This document shows, piece by piece, positions 1 to 6,285 of a stretch of DNA of 6,629 bases (positions are counted from its first letter, which is position 1; each line of letters starts with the position of its first letter). The position numbers were made by a program, and so were the translations under genes. The notes beneath the pieces are model-generated. The model saw nothing but the letters and a program-made list of their open reading frames with translations, searched no databases and was not told where the DNA came from. Source of the stretch: UBA12087 sp964370815 (GTDB lineage Bacteria > Chloroflexota > Anaerolineae > Anaerolineales > Villigracilaceae); NCBI GenBank assembly GCA_964370815.1, contig CAYJKQ010000040.1:1-6629 (forward strand), written 5' to 3'.

Positions 1-874
1 CGTCTTTCAATTGTTGCTCAACCTGTGCAACAATTGAGCGGCTGGTGGAATAATCCGGCCAGGTCAATCCGATGGCATGGATACTATCACGTGCAGGGGG
101 CGTAATACCTCGTCCTGAACCCGTGGAGGTATCTTCCTGGGTGGGCACAGGGCTTGCAGTCGGGCTGGCGGTGGGGATTTCCTGGGTGGGTTCTTCGACT
201 ACTGGCAGGTTGGCAGTGGGAATTATCCGGGTGGGTTCAGCGCTTGCAGTCTGGGTGGCGGTGGGAATTTCCCGGGTGGGTACTTCAGTCGCAGCCTGGG
301 TGGCGGTAGGGATCTTCTGGGTGGGCACTTCGCTTGCAGCCTGGTTGGTGGTGGGGATCTCCTGGGTGGGAACTTCAGTCGCAGCCTGGGTGGCGGTGGG
401 AATTTCCTGGGTGGGTACTTCGCTTGCGGTCAGGATTTCGACCTCCTGAGTTGCATCGCTGGTGACTGTAAATGTCATGAATCTGCTGTAAGAACTCCAC
501 CTGGTGGCATATGCCCGTGCTCTCCACTTGTAGGTGCCCGGGATCAAAGTGATTTCCGGGCTTGCGAAACAGGAAGTGGCATCACAAATATCTGTGGAAT
601 AGGTCTCGGTCAGAATTTCGATTGTTCCGCTCATCAGTTGGAATTGATAAATACTCGCCTGATTGACAACACCCCATTGAAATGTTGGGGTCAGCAGGGT
701 AATTGTTCCGTCAGGTGATTGCAATCTGGGTTTTGAAACCAATGGGCTTTGTGATCTTTGAACCGGTCGGTCACCCCTCGCCTCAACTGAACCGATCTGG
801 GAGAAAACTATTCCTATGATCAGGATCAGGCTGAAGATAATCATTTTGGACGAGCGATTGATTTTGGGTGCCAT
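1..874 (-). CDS. Exported Pro/Thr-repeat surface protein, C-terminus beyond window
   Basis: The frame is open from ATG at 874 to the left edge: 291 complete codons with no stop. Residues 1-32 look like a signal peptide: basic N-terminus (KINRSSK), a hydrophobic core at about 11-28, and likely cleavage after VEA. Residues about 50-137 resemble a fibronectin-type or Ig-like beta sandwich, ending GTYKWRARAY...FMTFTV, with Cys97 and Cys102 as a possible disulfide. Residues 152-241 are six 15-residue Pro/Thr-rich repeats with a degenerate seventh, probably an extended, wall-spanning or glycosylated linker. From about residue 250 a non-repetitive segment (GLTWPDYSTSRSIVAQVEQQL) begins another domain that I do not recognise. 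The start is supported by AGGA 8 bases upstream and by the signal peptide; Met11 would cut off its basic end. Two c-di-GMP-I riboswitches precede it, so a c-di-GMP-regulated surface, adhesion or secreted function is inferred. No enzymatic function can be assigned from the visible part. Confidence 0.85.
   Translation of the reverse strand, partial: MAPKINRSSKMIIFSLILIIGIVFSQIGSVEARGDRPVQRSQSPLVSKPRLQSPDGTITLLTPTFQWGVVNQASIYQFQLMSGTIEILTETYSTDICDATSCFASPEITLIPGTYKWRARAYATRWSSYSRFMTFTVTSDATQEVEILTASEVPTQEIPTATQAATEVPTQEIPTTNQAASEVPTQKIPTATQAATEVPTREIPTATQTASAEPTRIIPTANLPVVEEPTQEIPTASPTASPVPTQEDTSTGSGRGITPPARDSIHAIGLTWPDYSTSRSIVAQVEQQLKD
131..421 (-). repeat. 45-bp in-frame tandem repeat encoding Pro/Thr-rich 15-mers
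   Basis: Six consecutive 45-base units run on the minus strand from 421 to 152, with a partial seventh to about 131. The consensus peptide is EVPTQEIPTATQAAT. Units begin at 421, 376, 331, 286, 241 and 196 with no indels. The last residue alternates Thr, Ser, Thr, Ser in the first four units, encoded by alternating base patterns, which suggests a 90-base higher-order unit. Units 5-6 and the partial seventh are more diverged. The repeat lies wholly inside the surface-protein gene. The plus-strand reading through it (72-449) is a by-product of the same repetition. Confidence 0.95.
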
Positions 875-882
875 ATCTTTTT

Positions 883-926
883 TCCTATTGATAAGGACAC
901 CCGTTGGGGTTGCACCGGTTGATGTC
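883..926 (-). promoter_or_regulatory. Ribosome-binding site and possible sequestering hairpins of the surface-protein mRNA
   Basis: AGGA at 886-883 lies 8 bases before the ATG at 874 and is the likely Shine-Dalgarno sequence. TCCT at 897-894 can pair with it across a 7-base loop. Further upstream GACATC (926-921) can pair with GGTGTC (901-896), with one G-U pair, around a long loop. Neither hairpin is followed by a T-run, so they do not look like terminators. If real, they could link the downstream aptamer to translation initiation. Pairing was done by eye and the stems are short, so this is tentative. Confidence 0.35.
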
Positions 927-1010
927 TTCGGCGGCCTGGCGATCGTGGTCACTTTAGTGACTTTAGACCCGTTGGCTTTGCGTCCCCGGCTTTCACCGGG
1001 TTTGCCCTTA
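924..1010 (-). ncRNA. Cyclic di-GMP-I (GEMM-I) riboswitch, downstream copy
   Basis: Read on the minus strand this has the GEMM-I core in order. GGGCAAACC is followed by a CCGG/CCGG stem capped by a GAAA tetraloop. Then come the invariant GGGACGCAAAGCC, the GGGTCTAAA receptor segment, a GTCAC/GTGAC stem with a TAAA loop, and a GC-rich closing strand (GCCAGGCCGCCG). The base matching ligand-contacting G20 of the Vibrio Vc2 aptamer is G, which predicts c-di-GMP and not 3',3'-cGAMP; I placed this by aligning from memory. The core ends about 50 bases before the surface-protein start. No intrinsic terminator lies in between, so this copy may act on translation or only as the second ligand sensor. 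Confidence 0.9.
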
Positions 1011-1035
1011 TCGAACGATCAGATTTGAATGAACT

Positions 1036-1071
1036 AAAAAGAAAAACGGTCCTGTTGTTGATCCAGGTCCG
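1036..1071 (-). terminator. Intrinsic terminator between the two riboswitches
   Basis: On the minus strand CGGACCTG (1071-1064) pairs with CAGGACCG (1054-1047): eight positions with one internal A-A mismatch and a 9-base loop. TTTTTCTTTTT (1046-1036) follows at once. It starts 20 bases after the upstream aptamer and ends 26 bases before the downstream one, so it is best read as the expression platform of the upstream aptamer. Whether ligand favours termination or read-through cannot be decided by eye, because I did not find a clear antiterminator. Confidence 0.8.
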
Positions 1072-1089
1072 TCGCTGTGTTTCTGTTGG

Positions 1090-1176
1090 TTCTTCGGCGG
1101 CCTGGCGATCGTGGTCACTTTTGTGACTTTAGACCCATTGGCTTTGCGTCCCCGGCTTTCACCGGGTTTGCCTTTT
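1090..1176 (-). ncRNA. Cyclic di-GMP-I (GEMM-I) riboswitch, upstream copy
   Basis: This is the second aptamer of the same class and orientation: GGCAAACC, a GAAA-capped stem, GGGACGCAAAGCC, GGGTCTAAA, a GTCAC/GTGAC stem with an AAAA loop, and the GC-rich closing strand. Its 82-base core (1172-1091) differs from the downstream copy (1006-925) at only two positions. The bases before GGC are A-rich, so the outer P1 helix looks weaker than usual. The G20-equivalent is G, favouring c-di-GMP. It is transcribed first and is directly followed by an intrinsic terminator, so it probably controls read-through into the second aptamer and the surface-protein gene. Confidence 0.9.
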
Positions 1177-1398
1177 TCGTTTTTTCTTTCACTACCAGTA
1201 TATATCAGATTCCATGGATCTCACTTAACATCCACGTCAGGTCACCTTTCAATTTTGATAAGTCGATAATTCCTGGGCAGGATCCATCCAGTCTTGTCCG
1301 ATCCGCACCCTGTCGTGGCACCAGGATTTTACATTTAATCCTTGATGGCGCACTGACATCCCTGGAATGGGTTGATAGTTCCCAGGCTCAAACTTGCT
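1173..1398 (-). other. Gene-free leader region with a candidate promoter
   Basis: No convincing gene lies between the katG terminator and the first aptamer. On the minus strand TGATATATACT sits just ahead of the aptamer; TATACT (1202-1197) is a plausible -10 element that would start RNA near 1190, about ten bases before the aptamer. No good -35 is seen at 16-18 bases; TTAAGT is the best and is weak. A 36-codon minus-strand frame (1359-1249) has no ribosome site, and a following frame could extend it only through a frameshift, so it is not called. Confidence 0.35.
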
Positions 1399-1431
1399 AA
1401 AAAAACAGCCCCTGTTTTCCACCGGGGCTGT
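1399..1431 (-). terminator. Intrinsic terminator of katG
   Basis: On the minus strand ACAGCCCC (1431-1424) pairs perfectly with GGGGCTGT (1412-1405) across an 11-base loop. Six further T residues follow the stem's last T (1404-1399). It begins 63 bases after the katG stop. The T-run exists only in this direction, so it terminates katG and separates that unit from the riboswitch-controlled gene. Confidence 0.9.
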
Positions 1432-1494
1432 CAGATTCGAGAATTAAATTGAACTAATCAGGTTGGTTGTTGACTTTAACCGATCAAACAACTA

Positions 1495-3690
1495 TCAGAC
1501 CAAGTCGAAGCGGTCCAGGTTCATGACCTTCACCCAGGCTGCAATGAAGTCACGCATGAACTTCTCTTTCGAATCGTTCTGCGCATATACTTCAGCCAGG
1601 GCGCGCAGTTGCGAATTCGAGCCAAAGACCAGGTCAACGCGTGTACCGGTCCATTTGAGTTTGCCTGTTTTACGGTCGTAACCTTCATAGGTCTCTCCAG
1701 CTTCGGAAGTGGGCTTCCAGACCGTACCCATGTCGAGCAGGTTCACGAAAAAGTCGTTGGTCAGGGTCTCGACCTGTTTTGTGAACACACCATGTTGCGA
1801 CTTTTCCACGTTTGCGCCTAGCATGCGCAAGCCAGCCACCAGCACTGTCATTTCAGGCGCGCTCAGGGTCAGGAGCTGCGCCTTGTCGATCAGCATTTCC
1901 TCTGCGGATACGGTGAAGGCTGTCTTCTGGTAGTTGCGGAATCCGTCTGCCTGGGGTTCCAGCGCGGCAAAGGAATCCACATCGGTCTGCTCCTGGGTGG
2001 CGTCGGTGCGGCCGGGGCTGAAAGGCACCTCCAGCGCATGTCCGCCTTTCCTGGCTGCTGCTTCGACTGCCGCGCAACCGCCCAGCACGATCAGGTCAGC
2101 CATCGAGACTTGCTTCCCGCCCGCCTGCGCCTTATTGAAGGCTTTTTGAATGTCTTCCAACCTGGAAAGTACCTTCGCCAGTTGCCCGGGCTGATTGGCT
2201 TCCCAGTCCTTTTGCGGAGCCAGGCGGATACGCGCTCCGTTGGCGCCGCCGCGCTTATCCGAGCCGCGGAAGGTTGAGGCTGAAGCCCATGCCGTGGAAA
2301 CGAGTTCCGCCATGGACAAACCCGAGTCCAGGATCTTGGCCTTGAGGTCAGCAATTTCCTTGGAGTTAATTAAAGGATGATCCACAGTCGGAAGCGGGTC
2401 TTGCCAGAGCAGGTCTTCAGCTGGAACTTCAGGACCAAGGTAGCGCACCTTGGGGCCCATGTCGCGGTGAGTCAGCTTGAACCAGGCCCTTCCAAAAGCA
2501 TCTGCAAATTCTTCGGGGTCATTCAGATATCTGCGTGCGATCTTCTCATAGGCTGGGTCAAACTTGAGAGATAGGTCGGCGGTCGTCATCATCGGGCGAT
2601 GTTTTTTGGTTGGATCATGGGCATCAACGACCATATCCTCTTCATCAACATCCTTGGCAAGCCAGATATACGCTCCGGCGGGGCTTTTCGTCAGTTCCCA
2701 CTCGTATTTGAACAGCACCTTCAGGTAGCCCATGTCCCATTGGGTCGGGTTCGGCTTCCAGGCGCCTTCGATACCGCTGCCGATCGTGTCGCCACCCTTA
2801 CCGCTTCCGAAGCTGCTCTTCCAGCCGAGACCCATCTCTTCCAGTCCGGCGGCTTCCGGTTCAGGACCGACCAGTGCCGGGTCGCCAGCGCCATGAGCTT
2901 TACCGAAGGTATGTCCACCTGCGGTCAGAGCAACCGTCTCTTCGTCATTCATGGCCATGCGGGCAAAGGTCTCGCGAACATCCTGCCCGGAAGCTGCTGG
3001 AATTGGTTCCCCATTCGGTCCCTCCGGGTTGACATAAATTAGTCCCATCTGCACCGCTGCCAGCGGCTCCTCCAACTGGCGCTCGCCGCTGTAACGCTTA
3101 TCTCCCAGCCAGGTCTCTTCCTTGCCCCAGTAGATGTCCTCTTCGGGCTGCCAGATGTCGACGCGGCCACCACCGAAGCCGAAGGTCTTGAATCCCATCG
3201 ATTCCAGTGCGCAGTTGCCAGCCAGGATCATCAGGTCTGCCCACGAGATCTTGTTACCGTATTTCTGCTTGATGGGCCACAGCAGGCGGCGCGCCTTATC
3301 CAGGTTGACATTGTCGGGCCAGCTGTTAACGGGCGCGAAACGCTGGTTGCCTTTGCCGCCGCCACCACGACCATCCGATGTGCGGTAGGTGCCGGCGCTG
3401 TGCCAGGCCATGCGGATGAACAGACCGCCGTAGTGACCCCAGTCGGCGGGCCACCATTCCTGCGAGTCGGTCATCAGTGCGTACAGGTCCTTCTTTAAGG
3501 ACGGCAGATCAAGCTTCTTGAATTCTTCGGCGTAGTTGAAATCAGGACCCAACGGGTTGGAAATGGGTGTATGTTGGTGCAGGATGCTCAGGTTCAGCTG
3601 ATTGGGCCACCAATCGCGGTTCGATCTGCCTCTGCTGTTAGAAGTATTACCAGTATTGCTTGTTACAGGACACTTGCTTTCTTCACTCAT
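1495..3690 (-). CDS. katG: Catalase-peroxidase KatG
   Basis: This is a bifunctional haem enzyme that dismutates H2O2 and oxidises small donors; it is cytoplasmic, with no signal peptide. At 731 residues it has the usual length, with the duplicated N- and C-terminal peroxidase domains. Visible active-site residues, matched from memory to the M. tuberculosis enzyme, are: distal Arg93, Trp96 and His97 (IRMAWHSAGTYR); proximal His260 (GGHTFGKAHG), Trp311 and Asp372; Met245, Tyr219 and Trp96 for the Met-Tyr-Trp crosslink needed for catalase activity; and Arg409 (HRDMGP) as the mobile arginine. The Ser315 equivalent is Ser305. The haem-free C-terminal domain starts near residue 440. ATG 3690 is preceded by AAAGGA at an 8-base spacing and gives the normal N-terminus. 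The gene appears intact and is likely monocistronic, with its own Fur-family-like operator upstream and its own terminator downstream. Confidence 0.98.
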   Translation of the reverse strand: MSEESKCPVTSNTGNTSNSRGRSNRDWWPNQLNLSILHQHTPISNPLGPDFNYAEEFKKLDLPSLKKDLYALMTDSQEWWPADWGHYGGLFIRMAWHSAGTYRTSDGRGGGGKGNQRFAPVNSWPDNVNLDKARRLLWPIKQKYGNKISWADLMILAGNCALESMGFKTFGFGGGRVDIWQPEEDIYWGKEETWLGDKRYSGERQLEEPLAAVQMGLIYVNPEGPNGEPIPAASGQDVRETFARMAMNDEETVALTAGGHTFGKAHGAGDPALVGPEPEAAGLEEMGLGWKSSFGSGKGGDTIGSGIEGAWKPNPTQWDMGYLKVLFKYEWELTKSPAGAYIWLAKDVDEEDMVVDAHDPTKKHRPMMTTADLSLKFDPAYEKIARRYLNDPEEFADAFGRAWFKLTHRDMGPKVRYLGPEVPAEDLLWQDPLPTVDHPLINSKEIADLKAKILDSGLSMAELVSTAWASASTFRGSDKRGGANGARIRLAPQKDWEANQPGQLAKVLSRLEDIQKAFNKAQAGGKQVSMADLIVLGGCAAVEAAARKGGHALEVPFSPGRTDATQEQTDVDSFAALEPQADGFRNYQKTAFTVSAEEMLIDKAQLLTLSAPEMTVLVAGLRMLGANVEKSQHGVFTKQVETLTNDFFVNLLDMGTVWKPTSEAGETYEGYDRKTGKLKWTGTRVDLVFGSNSQLRALAEVYAQNDSKEKFMRDFIAAWVKVMNLDRFDLV

Positions 3691-3698
3691 CTTGTTGA

Positions 3699-3704
3699 TC
3701 CTTT
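3699..3704 (-). promoter_or_regulatory. katG ribosome-binding site
   Basis: AAAGGA on the minus strand lies 8 bases upstream of the katG ATG and supports that start. Confidence 0.75.
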
Positions 3705-3765
3705 CTATATTGGTTTGAACCGTTAAGAGTAAACCTGGAATTGAAAAGTGGAGCGTTGTGCATAA

Positions 3766-3794
3766 ATTTTATAAATATTATCATATTTGGATAA
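3766..3794 (-). promoter_or_regulatory. Candidate katG promoter
   Basis: TTATCC (3794-3789) and TAAAAT (3771-3766) on the minus strand are 17 bases apart. The -10 is one base from TATAAT, but the -35 matches TTGACA at only three of six positions; TATAAA (3773-3768) is an overlapping alternative -10. Transcription would start near 3759, giving a leader of about 70 bases. The weak -35 makes this a candidate only. Confidence 0.4.
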
Positions 3795-3803
3795 TGATTT
3801 TAC
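3769..3803. promoter_or_regulatory. Candidate PerR/Fur-family operator upstream of katG
   Basis: TTATAAATATTATCA (3769-3783) matches the B. subtilis Per box TTATAATNATTATAA at 12 of 14 defined positions. Read on the minus strand it also matches the Fur-family 7-1-7 pattern TGATAATNATTATCA at 12 of 14, with a perfect left half. A second, weaker 7-1-7 match (10 of 14) lies at 3789-3803 (GGATAATGATTTTAC). The inverted pair ATTATC/GATAAT (3777-3795) links them. The sites cover the candidate -10 and -35 elements, as expected for a repressor. The region is AT-rich, which raises chance matches, but the position before a peroxidase gene and near a PerR-like gene supports the call. Confidence 0.55.
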
Positions 3804-3900
3804 GTGTTTAAAATGGTGCAAACATCCTCTCATGGGGATATTTAAAATTCATATTTATTACCATGCTTGACCTGATTCGATATTTCTAATTCGTGAATGG

Positions 3901-6183
3901 CTATTTGGCAGGTTTTCTTTTGATGTGCCAAAAAGTTAGCCAAATTGCGAGCACTGCTGGTAGGACTCCAACAATACCAAAAACTAGGTCACCCGGCAGG
4001 CGGATCCATTCGATCAGTTTACTCATCCTTTCAGTTAAATAAGCTGAACTGCGCGCATGCCAGTAACCATTCATCAAGACGTCGCGTAACTGGAGGACTC
4101 CACCTGGAAAAAGTGAAAAGAGAACCATCATTGCCAAACCTATGTTTAAGCCCCAGAAAGAGATGCGAATGAGTTTTTCCACACGTTTCCATTGCTCATC
4201 CGCTAATACTTGGCGAATCGCAAACACCATTAAACCAAGACCCAGCATCCCAAACACACCCATTAAGGCAGCATGACCATGGTTTGGTGTCAACATAGTG
4301 CCTGCTTCATAATAGCTAATAATCGGTGTGTTGATGAGAAACCCGAAGACGCCTGCACCGATGAAGTTCCAGAATCCGACAGCTATCAGGAAGTAAAAAG
4401 TCCATTTATGGGGGATGGAAACTTCTTTACCGCAAACATCACACTTTCCGCGGGTCAACTTTATGAAATCCCAGGCATCCAGGGTTAGTAGGGTCAGCGG
4501 CACGACTTCCAGGGCTGAGAATACAGCAGCCAGTGCCATGGTAATGTTGGATTGACCAGTCCAATACCAGTGATGACCGGTTCCTACGATGCCACTCGCC
4601 AGGAACAGAATAGCATCTAGATAGACCACCCTGGTGGCTGTTTGGTGGGATACAATGCCCAGCAGGTTGAAGATGATCGCCACCATCACTGTTGCAAAGA
4701 GCTCAAAGAAGCCTTCCACCCATAAGTGGATGATCCAAAACCGCCAGATATCAGCAACCGTGAAGTTGGTGGTGCTCGTGATGAAAAGGGCAGGCAAGTA
4801 GAACAGAGGGATGGCGATTGCTGCGTATAGAAATAGAGAGGAAATTTCCTTTTTTTCCTTATCTTTCCTCGCTGGGGCGATGGCTCGCATGAGCAGAATC
4901 ACCCACAGTACCAGGCCAAGCGCCAGCAGAATCTGCCAAAACCGTCCGAGATCCAGGAACTCCCAACCCTGATTGCCGATCCAGAACCAGAATTTCCCCG
5001 TCCAGTTGTTGATCCCGAAGAATTCTCCCAACAAGCTGCCACCAACAACCAGAAGAAGAGCGCCGAACAGAATGTTCACCCATAAAGCCTGCTTCTTGGG
5101 TTCTTTGCCCCCAACGGCGGGAGCAAGGAACAATGCCCCGGCGATATAGGATGTGGCGATCCAAAAGAGCGCTGTCTGCAAGTGCCAGGTGCGGGTGATG
5201 TTGCTTGGCAGGATTCGGGACAGGTCCAAACCATAGAAGGAACCGGGGTCTGCACGGGAATGGGCGATCAACGCTCCTGCCAACCCCTGAGCCAAAAGCA
5301 GTAAAGCAACAATCAGGAAAAACTTGATCGTTCCTTTCTGGCTGGCTGTGGTTTCCCCATCCGTCAGCATCTGGGGATGAATATGCACTTTTTGTCCTTT
5401 CCAGCCCAGAAAATTAAAGCGTCCAAATGCAAACAACACAGCAGCCGTGCCCCCAAGCAAAGCGATCAAACTCAAAGCGCTCCACATTACGGCGTCGGTG
5501 GTTGCCATATTCCCGACTAATGGATCATACGGAAAATTGTTGGTATAAGAGTAATCCCGTCCAGGTCGATCTGCAACCGAAGCCCAGGCAGCCCAGGCAA
5601 AAAAGGATGTCAATTGACGGATTTCCTGGGGGTCATGAATCAAGTTTGCTTGCAAGCCTGCATTAGTTCCTGGATTGCTAAAATATTCCGTCCAAGTGGT
5701 TTGTTGTGTGATGAATGTATCTGCTTCTAGCTGTGTATATGCCAACATGCCGGTACCGTATTCATAGTTGTTCTGTTTAAGAAGCAGGGCAACATTAACT
5801 TCCACAGTTTCCTGCTTGCCTGCATCGAGCACTGCATAGTTCTGTCCATATTGCTCCATCGCAATGCTTTCGGCAACTGCTTGCCCCAGAGAGTGCAAGT
5901 ATGCTGCTGAGAAATCAGGCCCTAGGTAAGCGCCATGTCCCCAGATCGAACCATTCTCCATCAGCCCATACTTGAGGAATACCTGCTGGCCGGAGCGTAT
6001 ATCATTACCGGTGAACACCACTTCGCCAGAAGGACCGATTACCTGTTCAGGGATGGGTGGAGCATCCCGGTAGGCGCGAACGGTCAGCCCGATTAAGATC
6101 GAAAAACCTACAATCAACACCAGGATGACGGCATTACGCCACCACGGGGAAAGCCTTTCGGGTTCAGCTGCAGTCATGTCCAT
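3901..6183 (-). CDS. norB: Quinol-dependent nitric oxide reductase (qNOR), single subunit
   Basis: This membrane enzyme of the haem-copper oxidase superfamily reduces 2 NO to N2O using quinol; the single-subunit form is also called norZ. The protein has 760 residues, normal for qNOR. An N-terminal membrane helix (about 16-36) is followed by an extracytoplasmic domain to about residue 225. That domain resembles the cytochrome c subunit of cNOR but has no CxxCH haem motif, the qNOR signature. About twelve further hydrophobic helices follow. Expected metal ligands are present: His334 (TWHLQ) and His637 for haem b, His635 (NHGHAALMG) for haem b3, His486, His537 and His538 (GHHWYW) for FeB, with Glu490 (HLWVEGFFE). 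The start is ATG 6183, 5 bases after GAGG; a TTG at 6228 adds 15 residues without such support. A CDVCGK motif lies in a loop near residue 581. No clear terminator follows. No other denitrification genes are visible, so NO detoxification or respiration are both possible. Confidence 0.95.
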   Translation of the reverse strand: MDMTAAEPERLSPWWRNAVILVLIVGFSILIGLTVRAYRDAPPIPEQVIGPSGEVVFTGNDIRSGQQVFLKYGLMENGSIWGHGAYLGPDFSAAYLHSLGQAVAESIAMEQYGQNYAVLDAGKQETVEVNVALLLKQNNYEYGTGMLAYTQLEADTFITQQTTWTEYFSNPGTNAGLQANLIHDPQEIRQLTSFFAWAAWASVADRPGRDYSYTNNFPYDPLVGNMATTDAVMWSALSLIALLGGTAAVLFAFGRFNFLGWKGQKVHIHPQMLTDGETTASQKGTIKFFLIVALLLLAQGLAGALIAHSRADPGSFYGLDLSRILPSNITRTWHLQTALFWIATSYIAGALFLAPAVGGKEPKKQALWVNILFGALLLVVGGSLLGEFFGINNWTGKFWFWIGNQGWEFLDLGRFWQILLALGLVLWVILLMRAIAPARKDKEKKEISSLFLYAAIAIPLFYLPALFITSTTNFTVADIWRFWIIHLWVEGFFELFATVMVAIIFNLLGIVSHQTATRVVYLDAILFLASGIVGTGHHWYWTGQSNITMALAAVFSALEVVPLTLLTLDAWDFIKLTRGKCDVCGKEVSIPHKWTFYFLIAVGFWNFIGAGVFGFLINTPIISYYEAGTMLTPNHGHAALMGVFGMLGLGLMVFAIRQVLADEQWKRVEKLIRISFWGLNIGLAMMVLFSLFPGGVLQLRDVLMNGYWHARSSAYLTERMSKLIEWIRLPGDLVFGIVGVLPAVLAIWLTFWHIKRKPAK

Positions 6184-6188
6184 TTCTT

Positions 6189-6192
6189 CCTC
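6189..6192 (-). promoter_or_regulatory. qNOR ribosome-binding site that decides the start
   Basis: GAGG (6192-6189, within AAAAGAGGAAGAA) lies 5 bases before ATG 6183 and 11 bases before the next ATG at 6177. It favours 6183 over both the upstream TTG at 6228 and the Met two codons later. Confidence 0.75.
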
Positions 6193-6196
6193 TTTT

Positions 6197-6211
6197 AGAA
6201 AGAATCTTTCT
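6197..6211. repeat. Perfect 15-bp palindrome in the qNOR leader
   Basis: AGAAAGAATCTTTCT has 7-base arms that are exact complements around a single central base. It sits 13 bases upstream of the qNOR ATG, immediately before the ribosome-binding site. As DNA it could be an operator. As RNA the stem would have almost no loop, so a protein-binding DNA site is more likely than a hairpin. I do not recognise the motif. Confidence 0.5.
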
Positions 6212-6247
6212 CTATTATTTTCCAACAATTAGGGAATAAATACAATA

Positions 6248-6261
6248 GTGACAATAATCAA
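6248..6261 (-). promoter_or_regulatory. Candidate CRP/FNR-family (FNR/DNR-like) site upstream of qNOR
   Basis: TTGATTATTGTCAC on the minus strand matches TTGAT-N4-ATCAA at eight of ten positions; the first half-site is perfect and the second (GTCAC) is degenerate. It is centred about 71 bases before the qNOR ATG. A possible -10, AATAAT (6219-6214), lies about 35 bases downstream of its centre. NO reductase genes are commonly activated by NO- or oxygen-sensing members of this family, which is the main reason to mention it. Confidence 0.35.
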
Positions 6262-6285
6262 TAAGTGTGAAATTAAAAAAAATCT

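Noticed and set aside
131..421. Regular direct repeats that might suggest a CRISPR array
   Set aside because: The 45-base units are contiguous, with no unique spacers, and stay in frame within a protein gene.
72..449. Plus-strand 125-codon open frame rich in Val, Gly and Trp
   Set aside because: It is the antisense reading of the 45-base repeats. The minus-strand frame has a signal peptide, a ribosome site and a recognisable domain.
924..1176. The aptamers as 3',3'-cGAMP-sensing GEMM variants
   Set aside because: The base aligned to Vc2 position 20 is G in both copies; cGAMP-selective variants usually carry A there.
1249..1359. Minus-strand 36-codon frame, with a second frame nearby (KLKGDLTWMLSEIHGI) that could extend it by a frameshift
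   Set aside because: It has no ribosome site, no recognised family, and ends before the promoter candidate. It might be a decayed gene remnant, but the evidence is too thin to call.
816..1400. Plus-strand open frames over the leader (816-1028 and 1077-1400)
   Set aside because: They share peptide sequence only because they cross the two riboswitch copies on the antisense strand. No ribosome sites or protein family resemblance are seen.
1853..3388. Several other open frames on both strands inside katG
   Set aside because: They overlap the intact, family-matching KatG frame and show low-complexity translations typical of GC-biased shadow frames.
3804..3900. A possible terminator after qNOR
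   Set aside because: Only short inverted matches (ATCC/GGAT near 3824-3840, ATTC/GAAT near 3889-3898) without a T-run; not enough to call.
6184..6228. TTG start for qNOR at 6228, adding 15 residues
   Set aside because: The ATG at 6183 has GAGG at ideal spacing, and the extra residues (LENNRERFFLKEEE) are simply the translated ribosome-site region and palindrome.
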